A DNA stretch of 64,000 nt from Alphaproteobacteria bacterium (lineage in GTDB: Bacteria; Pseudomonadota; Alphaproteobacteria; Rhizobiales; Rhizobiaceae), in assembly GCA_024280375.1 (NCBI GenBank), contig JAJRQF010000123.1:1-64000 (forward strand). Direction: 5' to 3'. The notes beneath the pieces were generated by a model. The model was not told the origin of the DNA. It made no database searches and worked only from the letters and a program-made list of their open reading frames with translations. Positions 53,633 to 61,431 of the stretch are shown here, one piece after another (position 1 is the first letter of the stretch; every line of letters starts with the position of its first letter). The translations under genes and the position numbers were made by a program.

Positions 53633-53978
53633 CTTTATAACTCGCCTTGTCCAACCCGCTATCTGGATATTCTTCGGTATCTACTACATGCGGCGCGTAA
53701 TAATCCTCATCGCGTTTGATGAGGGTGCGCAGCGCTTTGGCTCCAAAAATCACAATACAAAATGCAATGAAACCAAAAGCGCCATAAAAACCCCAATACT
53801 GTTCGAATTCAAATTTTCCATGCCGCGCATAGATAAAATCTGAGAAAAACAGGCCAATGCAGATGAGAATTAAAACCTGAAACACCCGTTTGACATTGGC
53901 TGGATTATCAACCCACAGCAATTTACGGCCAAGCCAGGGCAGATTTTCAGCATCATCACCTATTTTTTTATCACTCAT
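53625..53978 (-). CDS. Small membrane protein of the Mrp-like operon
   Basis: A 117-residue protein with two hydrophobic helices (FQVLILICIGLFFSDFIY at about 33-50 and FGFIAFCIVIFGAKALR at about 68-84) between polar ends. The C-terminus is acidic (DEDYYAPHVVDTEEYPDSG). No family is named in my memory, but it is tightly built into the operon: 12 bases after the NuoN-like gene and overlapping the next by eight. It is likely an accessory subunit. Confidence 0.75.
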   Translation of the reverse strand: MSDKKIGDDAENLPWLGRKLLWVDNPANVKRVFQVLILICIGLFFSDFIYARHGKFEFEQYWGFYGAFGFIAFCIVIFGAKALRTLIKRDEDYYAPHVVDTEEYPDSGLDKASYKDD

Positions 53979-53990
53979 AATATGCCCCTC

Positions 53991-55487
53991 CTATTTTCCA
54001 CTTGTCACAATTGGCATTAAAAACTCTTGAATATGCCCGGCATAGAAAAACAGCAGCAGGCAGCCAATCGCCGTAAGAACCGGCGGTAGAACCACCAGCA
54101 ATGGCGCTTCGGCAATTTTGCTTTTTGGCGAAATGGCAGCACCAATTGCGGCAGGCTTTGGTTCCGGGTTGGCAAGGAAAAAGCCCTTGCCGACAATCGG
54201 TAGCAGATAGGCCACATTAAGCAGCGAACTTATCATCAACACGGCAATGGCGACCTGCTGGCCGGCATCGGCCGCCCCGACAATCAACAGCCATTTGCCC
54301 CAGGAACCGCCCAAAGGTGGCAGGCCGATAATGGAAAGCGAGCCAATAAGAAACGCCGCAAAGGTGAAGGGCATTACCCGGCCAAGGCCGGTCATTTCGC
54401 TTACCTTGGTTTTGTGGGTCGCCACATAAATGGAACCGGCACACATGAAGAGGGTAATCTTGCCCATCGCGTGCATGGCAATATGCATGCCGCCGCCAAG
54501 TGCCCCCATAGATGTGGCAAGCGCCATGCCGAGCGTGATATAGGAGAGTTGCGAAATGGTCGAATAGGCGAGCCGGGCTTTCAGATTATCCTTGGTCATA
54601 GCAATCAGCGAGGCGATGAGAATGGAGGCTGAGGCCAACCAGATCAGCCATTCAGATGCGCCGGTGGTGCTTAAAAAATCAATGCCGAAAATATAAATCC
54701 CGACCTTAAGCATGGTGAAAACACCGGCCTTAACAACCGCCACCGCATGCAACAATGCACTAACCGGGGTGGGGGCAACCATCGCCGCAGGTAACCAGCG
54801 GTGAAACGGCATGATTGCCGCCTTGCCAATACCAAATACGTAAAGCGCCAAAAGGATGGCAACCAGCGGACCTTCAATTTTACCCTCAAGAATGCCGCCT
54901 TTAACAAAGTCCAGCGTGCCGGTGAGATGCCAGGTCCAGATGATAGCCACCAGCAAAAAACCGATTGAGGTGCCCATTAAAATGCCCAGATAGGTGCGGG
55001 CACCTTTTTTGGCATCCATGGTTTGCTTGTGGGCGACCAGTGGATAGGTTGAGATGGTCAGCAATTCATAGAAAATGAACAGGGTGAACATATTGGCCGA
55101 AAACGCGATGCCCATTGTGGCAAATATTGCCAGTGAAAACGAGGTGAAAAATCTCGTATGGTGGTCCTCGTTATTGCCGCGCATATAGCCGACGCCAAAT
55201 ATATGGGTGATGATCCAAAGACCCGAGGCGATGGTGGCAAATAACAGCCCCAGCGGTTCCGCCGACAGGGTAATGGAAAGCCCCGGCATTACACTGAGCA
55301 ATTCAACCGAAATATCCGGCGAGGCCGCGTGTTGGCGCAGCAGATTGACCACCACCCCAAACAGCACGATGGAGGCGATGAAAGTCGCACCATCTCGTAG
55401 GTTTTCGTGATTGCGGAATATCATATTGGCCCATGCCGCAAGTAGCGGAATGAGCAGGGTGAGGATAAGTGACAGTTCAACGCTCAT
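53991..55487 (-). CDS. Mrp/complex I-like proton-translocating subunit (MnhD/NuoN type, second copy)
   Basis: A 498-residue polytopic membrane protein. The key family glutamate is in LFIFYELLTISTYPLV, the lysine motif is in HRWLPAAMVAPTPVSALLHAVAVVKAGVF, and IAMTKDNLKARLAYSTISQLSYITLGMAL is the downstream lysine helix. These are the proton-pathway residues in the MrpD/NuoM/N group. It overlaps the mnhD gene by four bases. It is a second MrpD-type subunit in one operon, which is unusual for a standard seven-gene Mrp set. Confidence 0.9.
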   Translation of the reverse strand: MSVELSLILTLLIPLLAAWANMIFRNHENLRDGATFIASIVLFGVVVNLLRQHAASPDISVELLSVMPGLSITLSAEPLGLLFATIASGLWIITHIFGVGYMRGNNEDHHTRFFTSFSLAIFATMGIAFSANMFTLFIFYELLTISTYPLVAHKQTMDAKKGARTYLGILMGTSIGFLLVAIIWTWHLTGTLDFVKGGILEGKIEGPLVAILLALYVFGIGKAAIMPFHRWLPAAMVAPTPVSALLHAVAVVKAGVFTMLKVGIYIFGIDFLSTTGASEWLIWLASASILIASLIAMTKDNLKARLAYSTISQLSYITLGMALATSMGALGGGMHIAMHAMGKITLFMCAGSIYVATHKTKVSEMTGLGRVMPFTFAAFLIGSLSIIGLPPLGGSWGKWLLIVGAADAGQQVAIAVLMISSLLNVAYLLPIVGKGFFLANPEPKPAAIGAAISPKSKIAEAPLLVVLPPVLTAIGCLLLFFYAGHIQEFLMPIVTSGK

Positions 55488-57016
55488 GAGCCTGCCCCCG
55501 CCGCCAATGGTGCAGTACCCAAAAGCGCATCAGCCGCCGCGCGGGCTGAAGAAAGAGTGAGCTCCGTATCAAGACCAAAATAGATGCTGGCGATTACCAG
55601 TATCCAGGTAGGAATAAGCAGCGAAAGCGGGGCTTCTTTTACCACCACATCGCCCACGGGCTCTTTTAGATAAAGCGTTTCCACCACTTGCCAGACATAA
55701 ATGACCGCAATCAGCGAGGAGGCGACGATCAACATGGCCATCCACCACCAGCCTTTTTCAAGTGCTCCACTAATCAGCACCCATTTGGAAATAAACCCGG
55801 CCGTTGCCGGAATGCCGATTAGGCTTAAACCACCAGCTACAATGGCCGCACTTGTCCAGGGCATTTGCTTGCCTAGGCCAGCAAGTTTTGGAATAAATGA
55901 TGTGCCGGTTTGATAGACTATCGCACCCACGGCCATGAACAGGGCGGCCTTGGTCACCGCGTGATTGAACAGGTGGATCATCGTGGCGGTAATACCAGTA
56001 TGGCTGAAATAGCTGATGCCCAGCAACATATAGCCGATCTGGGCAATCGAAGAATAGGCCAGTGTTTTTTTCAAATCGGCCTGAAACACCGCAATGATTG
56101 ATGCTGCAAACATCGCGATCACCGCAAATGGCAGGATAATCAGGTTCAGCGCGCCGGTGGCGGCAGTAAAATCGGGGGCAAATACCGAAAACATAAAGCG
56201 CAGCAATACATAGATTGCAGCCTTGGTGGCAGTGGCCGCGAGAAAGGCCGTAACCGCCGATGGCGCATAGGTATAGGCATTGGGCAACCACAGATGCAGC
56301 GGATAGATTGCCAGTTTCAACCCCATGCCAACGACGATAAATCCCAAGGCGGTCTGAACGGTGCGATTGTCTGAAAGGGCAGGCAGGCGGTTCGCCAGAT
56401 CAGCCATATTCAGCGTGCCGGTCATCATATAAAGCAGGCCAAGACCAATGACGAAAAATGTGGCCCCAATGGTGCCCATGATGAGGTAATTGAAAGCGGC
56501 TGTCAGCGCCCGCTTGTCGCGTTCAGCCCCAAGCGCCACCAGCACATAGGTTGATAGCGACGAAATCTCCAGAAACACAAAGACATTAAACGCATCACCG
56601 GTGATCACCATGCCCAGCAGACCGGTAAAGCAGAGCAGGTAACAGGTGTAAAACAGCGTTTGCGCGCTGGCTCTGATCTCGCGCTCTATGCTGGTTTTTG
56701 CATAAGGAAGCACTACGGTGGAAATCGCCGAAAGGATCAGCAGCACAAAGGCATTGGCCGCATCAACCCGGTATTCAATGCCCCAGGGCGGTGCCCAGCC
56801 ACCAATATGGTAGGAAATTACCGAGCCATCTATCACCTGCATCAACATTGAATAGGAGATGATCAGCGACGTGATACTGGCGGCGAATGCCAATAGAAAG
56901 GCAATGCTGGTGACGCCGATAAACACCGCTAAAGGTGCTGCGATCAGTGGGATAACCACCTGCAAAATCGGAAAATGCTGGCTAAGGGCCGCAAATGTGA
57001 AAGGCGCAGAAAACAT
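55484..57016 (-). CDS. mnhD: Monovalent cation/H+ antiporter subunit D
   Basis: A 510-residue membrane protein with about 14 helices. The glutamate-containing FNVFVFLEISSLSTYVLVALGAE, the lysine helix KLAIYPLHLWLPNAYTYAPSAVTAFLAATATKAAIYVLL, and FQADLKKTLAYSSIAQIGYMLLG are present. The MnhC-then-MnhD order and length match MrpD. Its start directly overlaps the MnhC stop (one base). It should be one of the proton-transporting core subunits. Confidence 0.92.
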   Translation of the reverse strand: MFSAPFTFAALSQHFPILQVVIPLIAAPLAVFIGVTSIAFLLAFAASITSLIISYSMLMQVIDGSVISYHIGGWAPPWGIEYRVDAANAFVLLILSAISTVVLPYAKTSIEREIRASAQTLFYTCYLLCFTGLLGMVITGDAFNVFVFLEISSLSTYVLVALGAERDKRALTAAFNYLIMGTIGATFFVIGLGLLYMMTGTLNMADLANRLPALSDNRTVQTALGFIVVGMGLKLAIYPLHLWLPNAYTYAPSAVTAFLAATATKAAIYVLLRFMFSVFAPDFTAATGALNLIILPFAVIAMFAASIIAVFQADLKKTLAYSSIAQIGYMLLGISYFSHTGITATMIHLFNHAVTKAALFMAVGAIVYQTGTSFIPKLAGLGKQMPWTSAAIVAGGLSLIGIPATAGFISKWVLISGALEKGWWWMAMLIVASSLIAVIYVWQVVETLYLKEPVGDVVVKEAPLSLLIPTWILVIASIYFGLDTELTLSSARAAADALLGTAPLAAGAGS

Positions 57017-57429
57017 CAGATCATCGCCCCCGCATCCTGATCTTCCTTGCGCTGCATGGCATTTTCCAGATGCTGAATATTGTCCTCTTCGATGGTTTCA
57101 TATTCCTCGCGTATGCGCACGATAAGCGCCAGCCCCAGAGCAGTCGTGGCAATTCCCACCACAATTGCAGTCAATATCAAGACATGGGGCAGGGGGTTCG
57201 AATAGACCTCTTGCGGGTTGCCGGTAAAGATCGGTGCGGTGCCGCCGGTAATTTTACCCATGGAAATATAGAGCATGAAAACCGATGTCTGGAACACATT
57301 CAGCCCAACCACTTTTTTCACCAGATTACCCCGGCTGACCACCACAAAGAGACCGGTCATCATTAAAATAATGCCGAGCCAGTATTGAAAATGACCAATG
57401 ATAAAATTCACATCGAATAATTCGCTCAT
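57016..57429 (-). CDS. mnhC: Monovalent cation/H+ antiporter subunit C
   Basis: A 137-residue, three-helix NuoK-like subunit. The family's helix-1 IGHFQYWLGIILMMTGLFVVVSRGNLVKKVVGLNVFQ and the conserved PLPHVLILTAIVVGIATTALGLALI segment are clear. The C-terminal 25 residues are an acidic/polar tail (ETIEEDNIQHLENAMQRKEDQDAG). Start and stop overlap with MnhB and MnhD by one base each. Confidence 0.93.
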   Translation of the reverse strand: MSELFDVNFIIGHFQYWLGIILMMTGLFVVVSRGNLVKKVVGLNVFQTSVFMLYISMGKITGGTAPIFTGNPQEVYSNPLPHVLILTAIVVGIATTALGLALIVRIREEYETIEEDNIQHLENAMQRKEDQDAGAMI

Positions 57430-57869
57430 TACCAGTCCTCATCGCTAATGCGTGGAGGACGGCTGGCAAAGGCATAGAATATTGAAATCATTACCGCCGC
57501 AACGGTAGTGCCAACACCAAACTCAATAAGCAGCAGGCCCAAATGCTGGCCCTTTTGCGGAGTTTCGGCAAGAACCGAATAGTCCAGAAAATTACCACCC
57601 ATCATAAGCCCGGCGACGCCTGTGCCTGCAAAAATCAAAACGCCAAGCGCCATGAATTTATGAACCACCCATTCCGGCAAGACTTTTTTGGTTGGCCGCA
57701 GGCCAAAAACCAGACCATATAAAATAAATCCAACGGCGAAAATTATACCGGCTTGAAACCCGCCGCCGGGGCTGTAATCGCCATGAAACTGCACATAGAA
57801 CGCAAAAATCAAAATAGGAGCGATCAGAATTTTGGTGATGACACGCAAGATCAGATGATGTTCCATCAT
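57429..57869 (-). CDS. mnhB: Monovalent cation/H+ antiporter subunit B
   Basis: A 146-residue, four-helix MnhB-domain protein: LILRVITKILIAPILIFAFYVQFHGDYSPGGGFQAG is the characteristic start, followed by AVGFILYGLVFGL and QHLGLLLIEFGVGTTVAAVMISIFYAFA. In typical Mrp operons MnhB is separate and partly duplicated as the C-terminus of MrpA. It overlaps the DUF4040 gene by four bases. Confidence 0.93.
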   Translation of the reverse strand: MMEHHLILRVITKILIAPILIFAFYVQFHGDYSPGGGFQAGIIFAVGFILYGLVFGLRPTKKVLPEWVVHKFMALGVLIFAGTGVAGLMMGGNFLDYSVLAETPQKGQHLGLLLIEFGVGTTVAAVMISIFYAFASRPPRISDEDW

Positions 57870-58393
57870 GCTTTCTCCACGTCAGTTTTTTTGCGTTTTC
57901 TGCGTCGGCCCAAGCCGCTGATCAAAAGCACCACGCCAATGCCTGCGGTAAAAACAACCGCGGTTTCGCCCAACGTGTCATAGCCGCGATAGCTGCCCAA
58001 TATGGCGGTCACAATATTGGGCACGTCAATTTCTACCGGTGTGCGGGAAAAATATTCCGGGGCCACATGTGTGTGTATCGGCGCATCTGCAGCGCCAAAA
58101 TTTGGCATATCAAGCGTGCCATAAACCAACACCGCACCGGTTATGGTGACCACGATCAGCGGCAGGATAGATGAATGCGATGGTTTTTTCTCTGTCCGCG
58201 CGGTCAGTGCAATTGTGCCGAGCATCAACACGGTTGAAATGCCCGCGCCAACGGCCGCCTCAGTAAAGGCCACGTCAACCGCATCGAAGGAAACGAAGAG
58301 CAGCGCAGACAACAGGCTGAAAACGCCGGAAAGCATGACCACACCAAACAATTTGCGCACCCGCACAATTGAAATGGCTGTGACCACCAGCAT
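57866..58393 (-). CDS. DUF4040/MbhE-like subunit (detached C-terminal part of MrpA)
   Basis: A 175-residue membrane protein with about five helices. VVMLSGVFSLLSALLFVSFDAVDVAFTEAAVGAGISTVLMLGTIALTART is the DUF4040 signature, which in canonical Mrp lies in the C-terminal part of MrpA and in the membrane-bound hydrogenases is a separate subunit. The end NIVTAILGSYRGYDTLGETAVVFTAGIGVVLLI is MbhE/MrpA-tail-like. It sits between mnhG and mnhB. The large NuoL-like N-terminal part of MrpA is not fused here. Confidence 0.88.
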   Translation of the reverse strand: MLVVTAISIVRVRKLFGVVMLSGVFSLLSALLFVSFDAVDVAFTEAAVGAGISTVLMLGTIALTARTEKKPSHSSILPLIVVTITGAVLVYGTLDMPNFGAADAPIHTHVAPEYFSRTPVEIDVPNIVTAILGSYRGYDTLGETAVVFTAGIGVVLLISGLGRRRKRKKTDVEKA

Positions 58394-58413
58394 GATGAAC
58401 AGGGAAAAATGAA

Positions 58414-58821
58414 TCAGGTTTTCGATGTCAAATCCTCGCTCAAATTTGTGGGCATTTCAGGCGGTAGCGGCGGATCAATAACATCGGCCGGAACTACTGG
58501 CTTGCCGCTTTTATCTCCCAGTGGACGAGAGCCTGAAACAAAGGCCGCATTGGCGACCGCATGGGTTGCTGTGGGGCCGGTGATCAACAAAAATACACCG
58601 ATCAGCACCAGTTTGACCGTGACAAATGTAAGGCCTGCCTGCAACGCCATGCCAAAAAGCAACAGGCCGGCACCGGCGGAATCGACAATTGCCGCCGCGT
58701 GCAACCGTGACCAGAAATCAGGAAATCGGATAATTCCGGTGGCACCGATGATTAAAAATATCGATCCACTCACAATGGAAATCCAGGATAATCCGCTAAT
58801 GACAATATCGAAAATACTCAT
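58414..58821 (-). CDS. mnhG: Monovalent cation/H+ antiporter subunit G
   Basis: A 135-residue MnhG/YufB family protein with three helices: LSWISIVSGSIFLIIGATGIIRFPDFWSRLHAAAIVDSAGAGLLLFGMAL carries the hallmark GIIRFPDFWSRLHA. A polar proline-rich tail follows (DKSGKPVVPADVIDPPLPPEMP). The ATG overlaps the mnhF stop by four bases. A 20-base gap separates it from the DUF4040 gene, the largest gap before the NuoN-like genes. Confidence 0.93.
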   Translation of the reverse strand: MSIFDIVISGLSWISIVSGSIFLIIGATGIIRFPDFWSRLHAAAIVDSAGAGLLLFGMALQAGLTFVTVKLVLIGVFLLITGPTATHAVANAAFVSGSRPLGDKSGKPVVPADVIDPPLPPEMPTNLSEDLTSKT

Positions 58822-59111
58822 TGAGCATTCTCCCGATTGTCTTTGATGTTGGGTTGATCGCCCAATGCGCGGTAACGGAAAAACTTTAATATTGCCAAGG
58901 TGCCGACAAAATTGATCAGGGCATAAATGAGCGCAATGTCGAGGAATTCCGGGCGTTCAAACAAAAATCCAGATGCACCAATGAACAACACAGTGCAGGT
59001 GCCAAAGGTGTTAACCGCCAACACCCGGTCATAAAGCGTTGGCCCGGCAATAAGGCGGAAAAGCACCAGGACCATGGTTATAAATAATGATAGTACGGCG
59101 ACCTCAAACAT
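58818..59111 (-). CDS. mnhF: Monovalent cation/H+ antiporter subunit F
   Basis: A 97-residue three-helix MnhF/PhaF protein: LVLFRLIAGPTLYDRVLAVNTFGTCTVLFIGASGFLFERPEFLDIALIYALINFVGTLAILKFFRYR, with the family's conserved GPTLYDRVLAVN. Start overlaps the mnhE stop by one base. It is a component of the cation/proton channel complex. Confidence 0.94.
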   Translation of the reverse strand: MFEVAVLSLFITMVLVLFRLIAGPTLYDRVLAVNTFGTCTVLFIGASGFLFERPEFLDIALIYALINFVGTLAILKFFRYRALGDQPNIKDNRENAQ

Positions 59112-59599
59112 CAGGCGTCACCATCTTGGTGTTCAATTGCGGTGACGCGGCTATCCATTTCAGCGAGCGCATCCATATCGGCGGCGTCGTCAGTCAGCGC
59201 ATGGGTTAAAAAACTGCCATCCTCGGTTTCAACAGTTATTGTGCCGGGGGTCAGCGTGATTGAATTGGCAAACAAAACCTTGCCCAGATCAGATTGCTGG
59301 CTGGTCGGCACATTGAACAGTGATTGCTGCAGGGAAAGGGATCTGGCCAGAATTACTTTTGATACCGCCCAATTGGATTTGGCAATTTCAATGGCAAGCC
59401 AGCCCAGATATGTTGTAAACTTAACCACCGATTGGCGCGGGGTGCCGACGGTTCTTTTAAAAATCCCCATGCGGTGCGCAATGGCCATGGTGATGGCGCA
59501 GGACAAAACACCCAATCCGATAAGCAAAGGTTTGAACAGACCGGACAACAATAGCCATAATGCAAACAGCCCAAGACCCATTGCCAATAATCGCACCAT
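59111..59599 (-). CDS. mnhE: Monovalent cation/H+ antiporter subunit E
   Basis: A 162-residue MnhE-family subunit with two N-terminal helices (MGLGLFALWLLLSGLFKPLLIGLGVLSCAITM) and the soluble SLQQSLFNVPTSQQSDLGKVLFANSITLTPGTITVETEDGSFLTHAL domain, the latter typical of MnhE. The ATG at 59599 is chosen because GGA lies about ten bases upstream; a TTG at 59638 would add 13 residues. It is the first gene of the operon, which runs leftward to 51929. Confidence 0.92.
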   Translation of the reverse strand: MVRLLAMGLGLFALWLLLSGLFKPLLIGLGVLSCAITMAIAHRMGIFKRTVGTPRQSVVKFTTYLGWLAIEIAKSNWAVSKVILARSLSLQQSLFNVPTSQQSDLGKVLFANSITLTPGTITVETEDGSFLTHALTDDAADMDALAEMDSRVTAIEHQDGDA

Positions 59600-60214
59600 C
59601 AAATTATAATCCGTCCGGTTTCCGAGTATTCTCCACAATGTGGAAATCGGGCTCTGTTTGAATTGAGGAACTTAAAAAATGTTGCATTCCAAGTTTCTTT
59701 GAGATGTCAAATATTTGAACCATACGCAAGGCCGACCGGGGTAAAATCTGGAAATATCCAAACATAGTTTCGTGGTGTTCCGATCAAATGCGGGTAAAAT
59801 TCATGCTGTTTGATTTTATAGAATAGGCGACAATTGAGCAATTACAAATAAATTGGCGGTTTTTTGCAGGTTGAGGCCGATTTGCCACGTATATTTGATA
59901 TGTTCGCCAAAAATTGAGTAAATTGGATACGTAATATAATTGGCTAAAATTGATCGTTGTTACACATTTGTAATAAATCTGGAGATACAATGGCGATTAT
60001 GCTGCCTGCGACAAGTTAACAGTGTAATTCGCGCACAAATAACAATATTTAATGTGATTAATATTTATCTGGTTTGACTTTTGATGCAATTGTCAGGTAA
60101 CTGCAGTTAGTTTCTGTGATTTGGTGAGCATCATCCCTAAGAATTTAATTCTGATGCGCCAAATCTATCAGGAATGATCCCTATAACCAACTTACATTAA
60201 CAATGGATCATATA
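59600..60214. other. AT-rich intergenic region between the antiporter operon and mucR
   Basis: About 600 bases without a gene I can support. It is markedly AT-rich and presumably holds divergent promoters for mnhE (leftward) and mucR (rightward). TCAAAT-ATTTGA is a perfect 12-base palindrome at 59707-59718, about 110 bases upstream of mnhE, and could be an operator. A TTGACT at 60075-60080 is a possible -35 for mucR without a good -10. MucR proteins bind AT-rich DNA and regulate their own gene, so a self-regulatory site here is likely. Confidence 0.45.
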
Positions 60215-60655
60215 ATGGAAAATTCCGAAAAGCCGGACATCGCTGACGATGTCCTGTTGGATCTCACTACCGATATTGTTTCAGCCTATGTGGGCAACAA
60301 TTCGATCAATTCACATGACCTCTCATCAATCATTACTGAAGTATACAAGTCATTGGCTGAGGTTGCAGGTTCTTCACTGGCGCCCGCCGAGGCAGAAAAG
60401 CCAAAGCCTGCCGTTTCAGTTAAAAAGTCTCTTGGACATGAATATCTGATTTGTCTGGAAGATGGTAAGAAATTTAAGTCGCTGAAACGCCACTTGAAAA
60501 CCCATTACGATCTGACCCCTGATCAGTATCGCGAAAAATGGGGCTTGTCAGCGGATTATCCGATGGTTGCACCTGCTTATGCAGAGGCGCGCTCAAATCT
60601 TGCCAAGCAAATGGGGCTGGGACAAAAACGTCGCCGCAACCGCAAAAGCGACTAA
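60215..60655 (+). CDS. mucR: MucR family transcriptional regulator
   Basis: A 146-residue zinc-finger regulator of the Ros/MucR family. The N-terminal helical part LLDLTTDIVSAYVGNNSINSHDLSSIITEVYKSL is the usual oligomerisation region. The prokaryotic C2H2-like finger has ligands C80, D83, H93 and H97 (the second Cys replaced by Asp, as in many MucR), followed by THYDLTPDQYREKWGL and a basic tail. In rhizobia it controls exopolysaccharide, motility and cell-cycle genes. The ATG at 60215 is taken; an in-frame ATG at 60203 is possible. Confidence 0.95.
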   Translation: MENSEKPDIADDVLLDLTTDIVSAYVGNNSINSHDLSSIITEVYKSLAEVAGSSLAPAEAEKPKPAVSVKKSLGHEYLICLEDGKKFKSLKRHLKTHYDLTPDQYREKWGLSADYPMVAPAYAEARSNLAKQMGLGQKRRRNRKSD

Positions 60656-60711
60656 CAATTGGCCCCGAACGGGTACGCAGTTGTTGTGTGAATTACATTC
60701 TGTATTTAATG

Positions 60712-60743
60712 GGGCGGAACATTTGGTGTTTCGCCCTTTTTTT
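60712..60743 (+). terminator. Rho-independent terminator of mucR
   Basis: GGGCGGAACA and TGTTTCGCCC form a ten-base stem with one G-T pair around a TTTGG loop, followed by seven T. It lies 56 bases after the mucR stop. Confidence 0.88.
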
Positions 60744-60905
60744 AAGATGCGCCAATTATATCATCTTCTGTTGGATAATCATCTTCGTTCCTATTGTGAC
60801 TGGTTGTCCGCTAAGTGGTTGTATTTATGATGTAAAACATTACTCACCTCACATCAATTATCGCAGGTTTACAAGATTCTATCCTCGATTCAGAAATAAT
60901 ACCTA

Positions 60906-60929
60906 GTAATAGGATCAAATTCCTATTAC
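60906..60929 (+). promoter_or_regulatory. Perfect inverted repeat before the DnaA-like HTH gene
   Basis: GTAATAGGA-TCAAAT-TCCTATTAC is a nine-base perfect inverted repeat with a six-base centre, ending 22 bases before the start codon and just upstream of its AAGGAG. The size is that of an operator for a dimeric HTH regulator; as RNA it would form a hairpin beside the ribosome binding site. Autoregulation by the encoded HTH protein is one possibility. Confidence 0.6.
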
Positions 60930-60951
60930 GTTATTCTGAAAGGAGAGATGA

Positions 60952-61431
60952 ATGCCATTGGGAAAACAGGCGCTATCCGTTTCATATCGGACGACCACGC
61001 CAAAAACCGCCGATTATTGTACCGCCGATCAATCGAAGAAATCTGCCTTGCGAATGCTTGGGCCGGCTGAAATTGCATCAATAAGCGAATCTGGGTGTCG
61101 CCTTTCAATTGCAACAATCGTCGCCGTCACCAATACGGCCGAGCAGGAATTGCACGCTCAATCCAGATCGACCGCAGAAATAGCGCTGGCCCGACAAACG
61201 GCCATGTATCTTGCCCATACAAAATTTGGAATAACCTATTCAGAGGTCGGTAGTTTTTTTAATCGCGACCGCAGCACCGTTGCCCATGCCTGCCGGTTGG
61301 TCGAAGACCGTCGCGATATTGAAGAATTTGACGAGTGCCTTTGCCGGATGGAAAACTTGGTTGATGTGGCCTTGAGGGGCTCATTTGTTGTGCAGCAATT
61401 TGCCTCCAGCGAAGTGGGAAATGCCAAATGA
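60952..61431 (+). CDS. HTH protein resembling DnaA domain IV
   Basis: A 159-residue protein. The C-terminal half (ARQTAMYLAHTKFGITYSEVGSFFNRDRSTVAHACRLVEDRR, around residues 81-123) closely follows the DnaA domain IV pattern, in which the helix with DRSTVAHAC contacts DNA. The AAA+ part of DnaA is absent. The N-terminal ~55 residues are unlike DnaA. AAGGAG precedes the ATG. The stop overlaps the DUF6456 gene by four bases. As far as I recall this pair is conserved in Rhizobiales. It may bind DnaA-box-like DNA; that is inference. Confidence 0.85.
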   Translation: MPLGKQALSVSYRTTTPKTADYCTADQSKKSALRMLGPAEIASISESGCRLSIATIVAVTNTAEQELHAQSRSTAEIALARQTAMYLAHTKFGITYSEVGSFFNRDRSTVAHACRLVEDRRDIEEFDECLCRMENLVDVALRGSFVVQQFASSEVGNAK

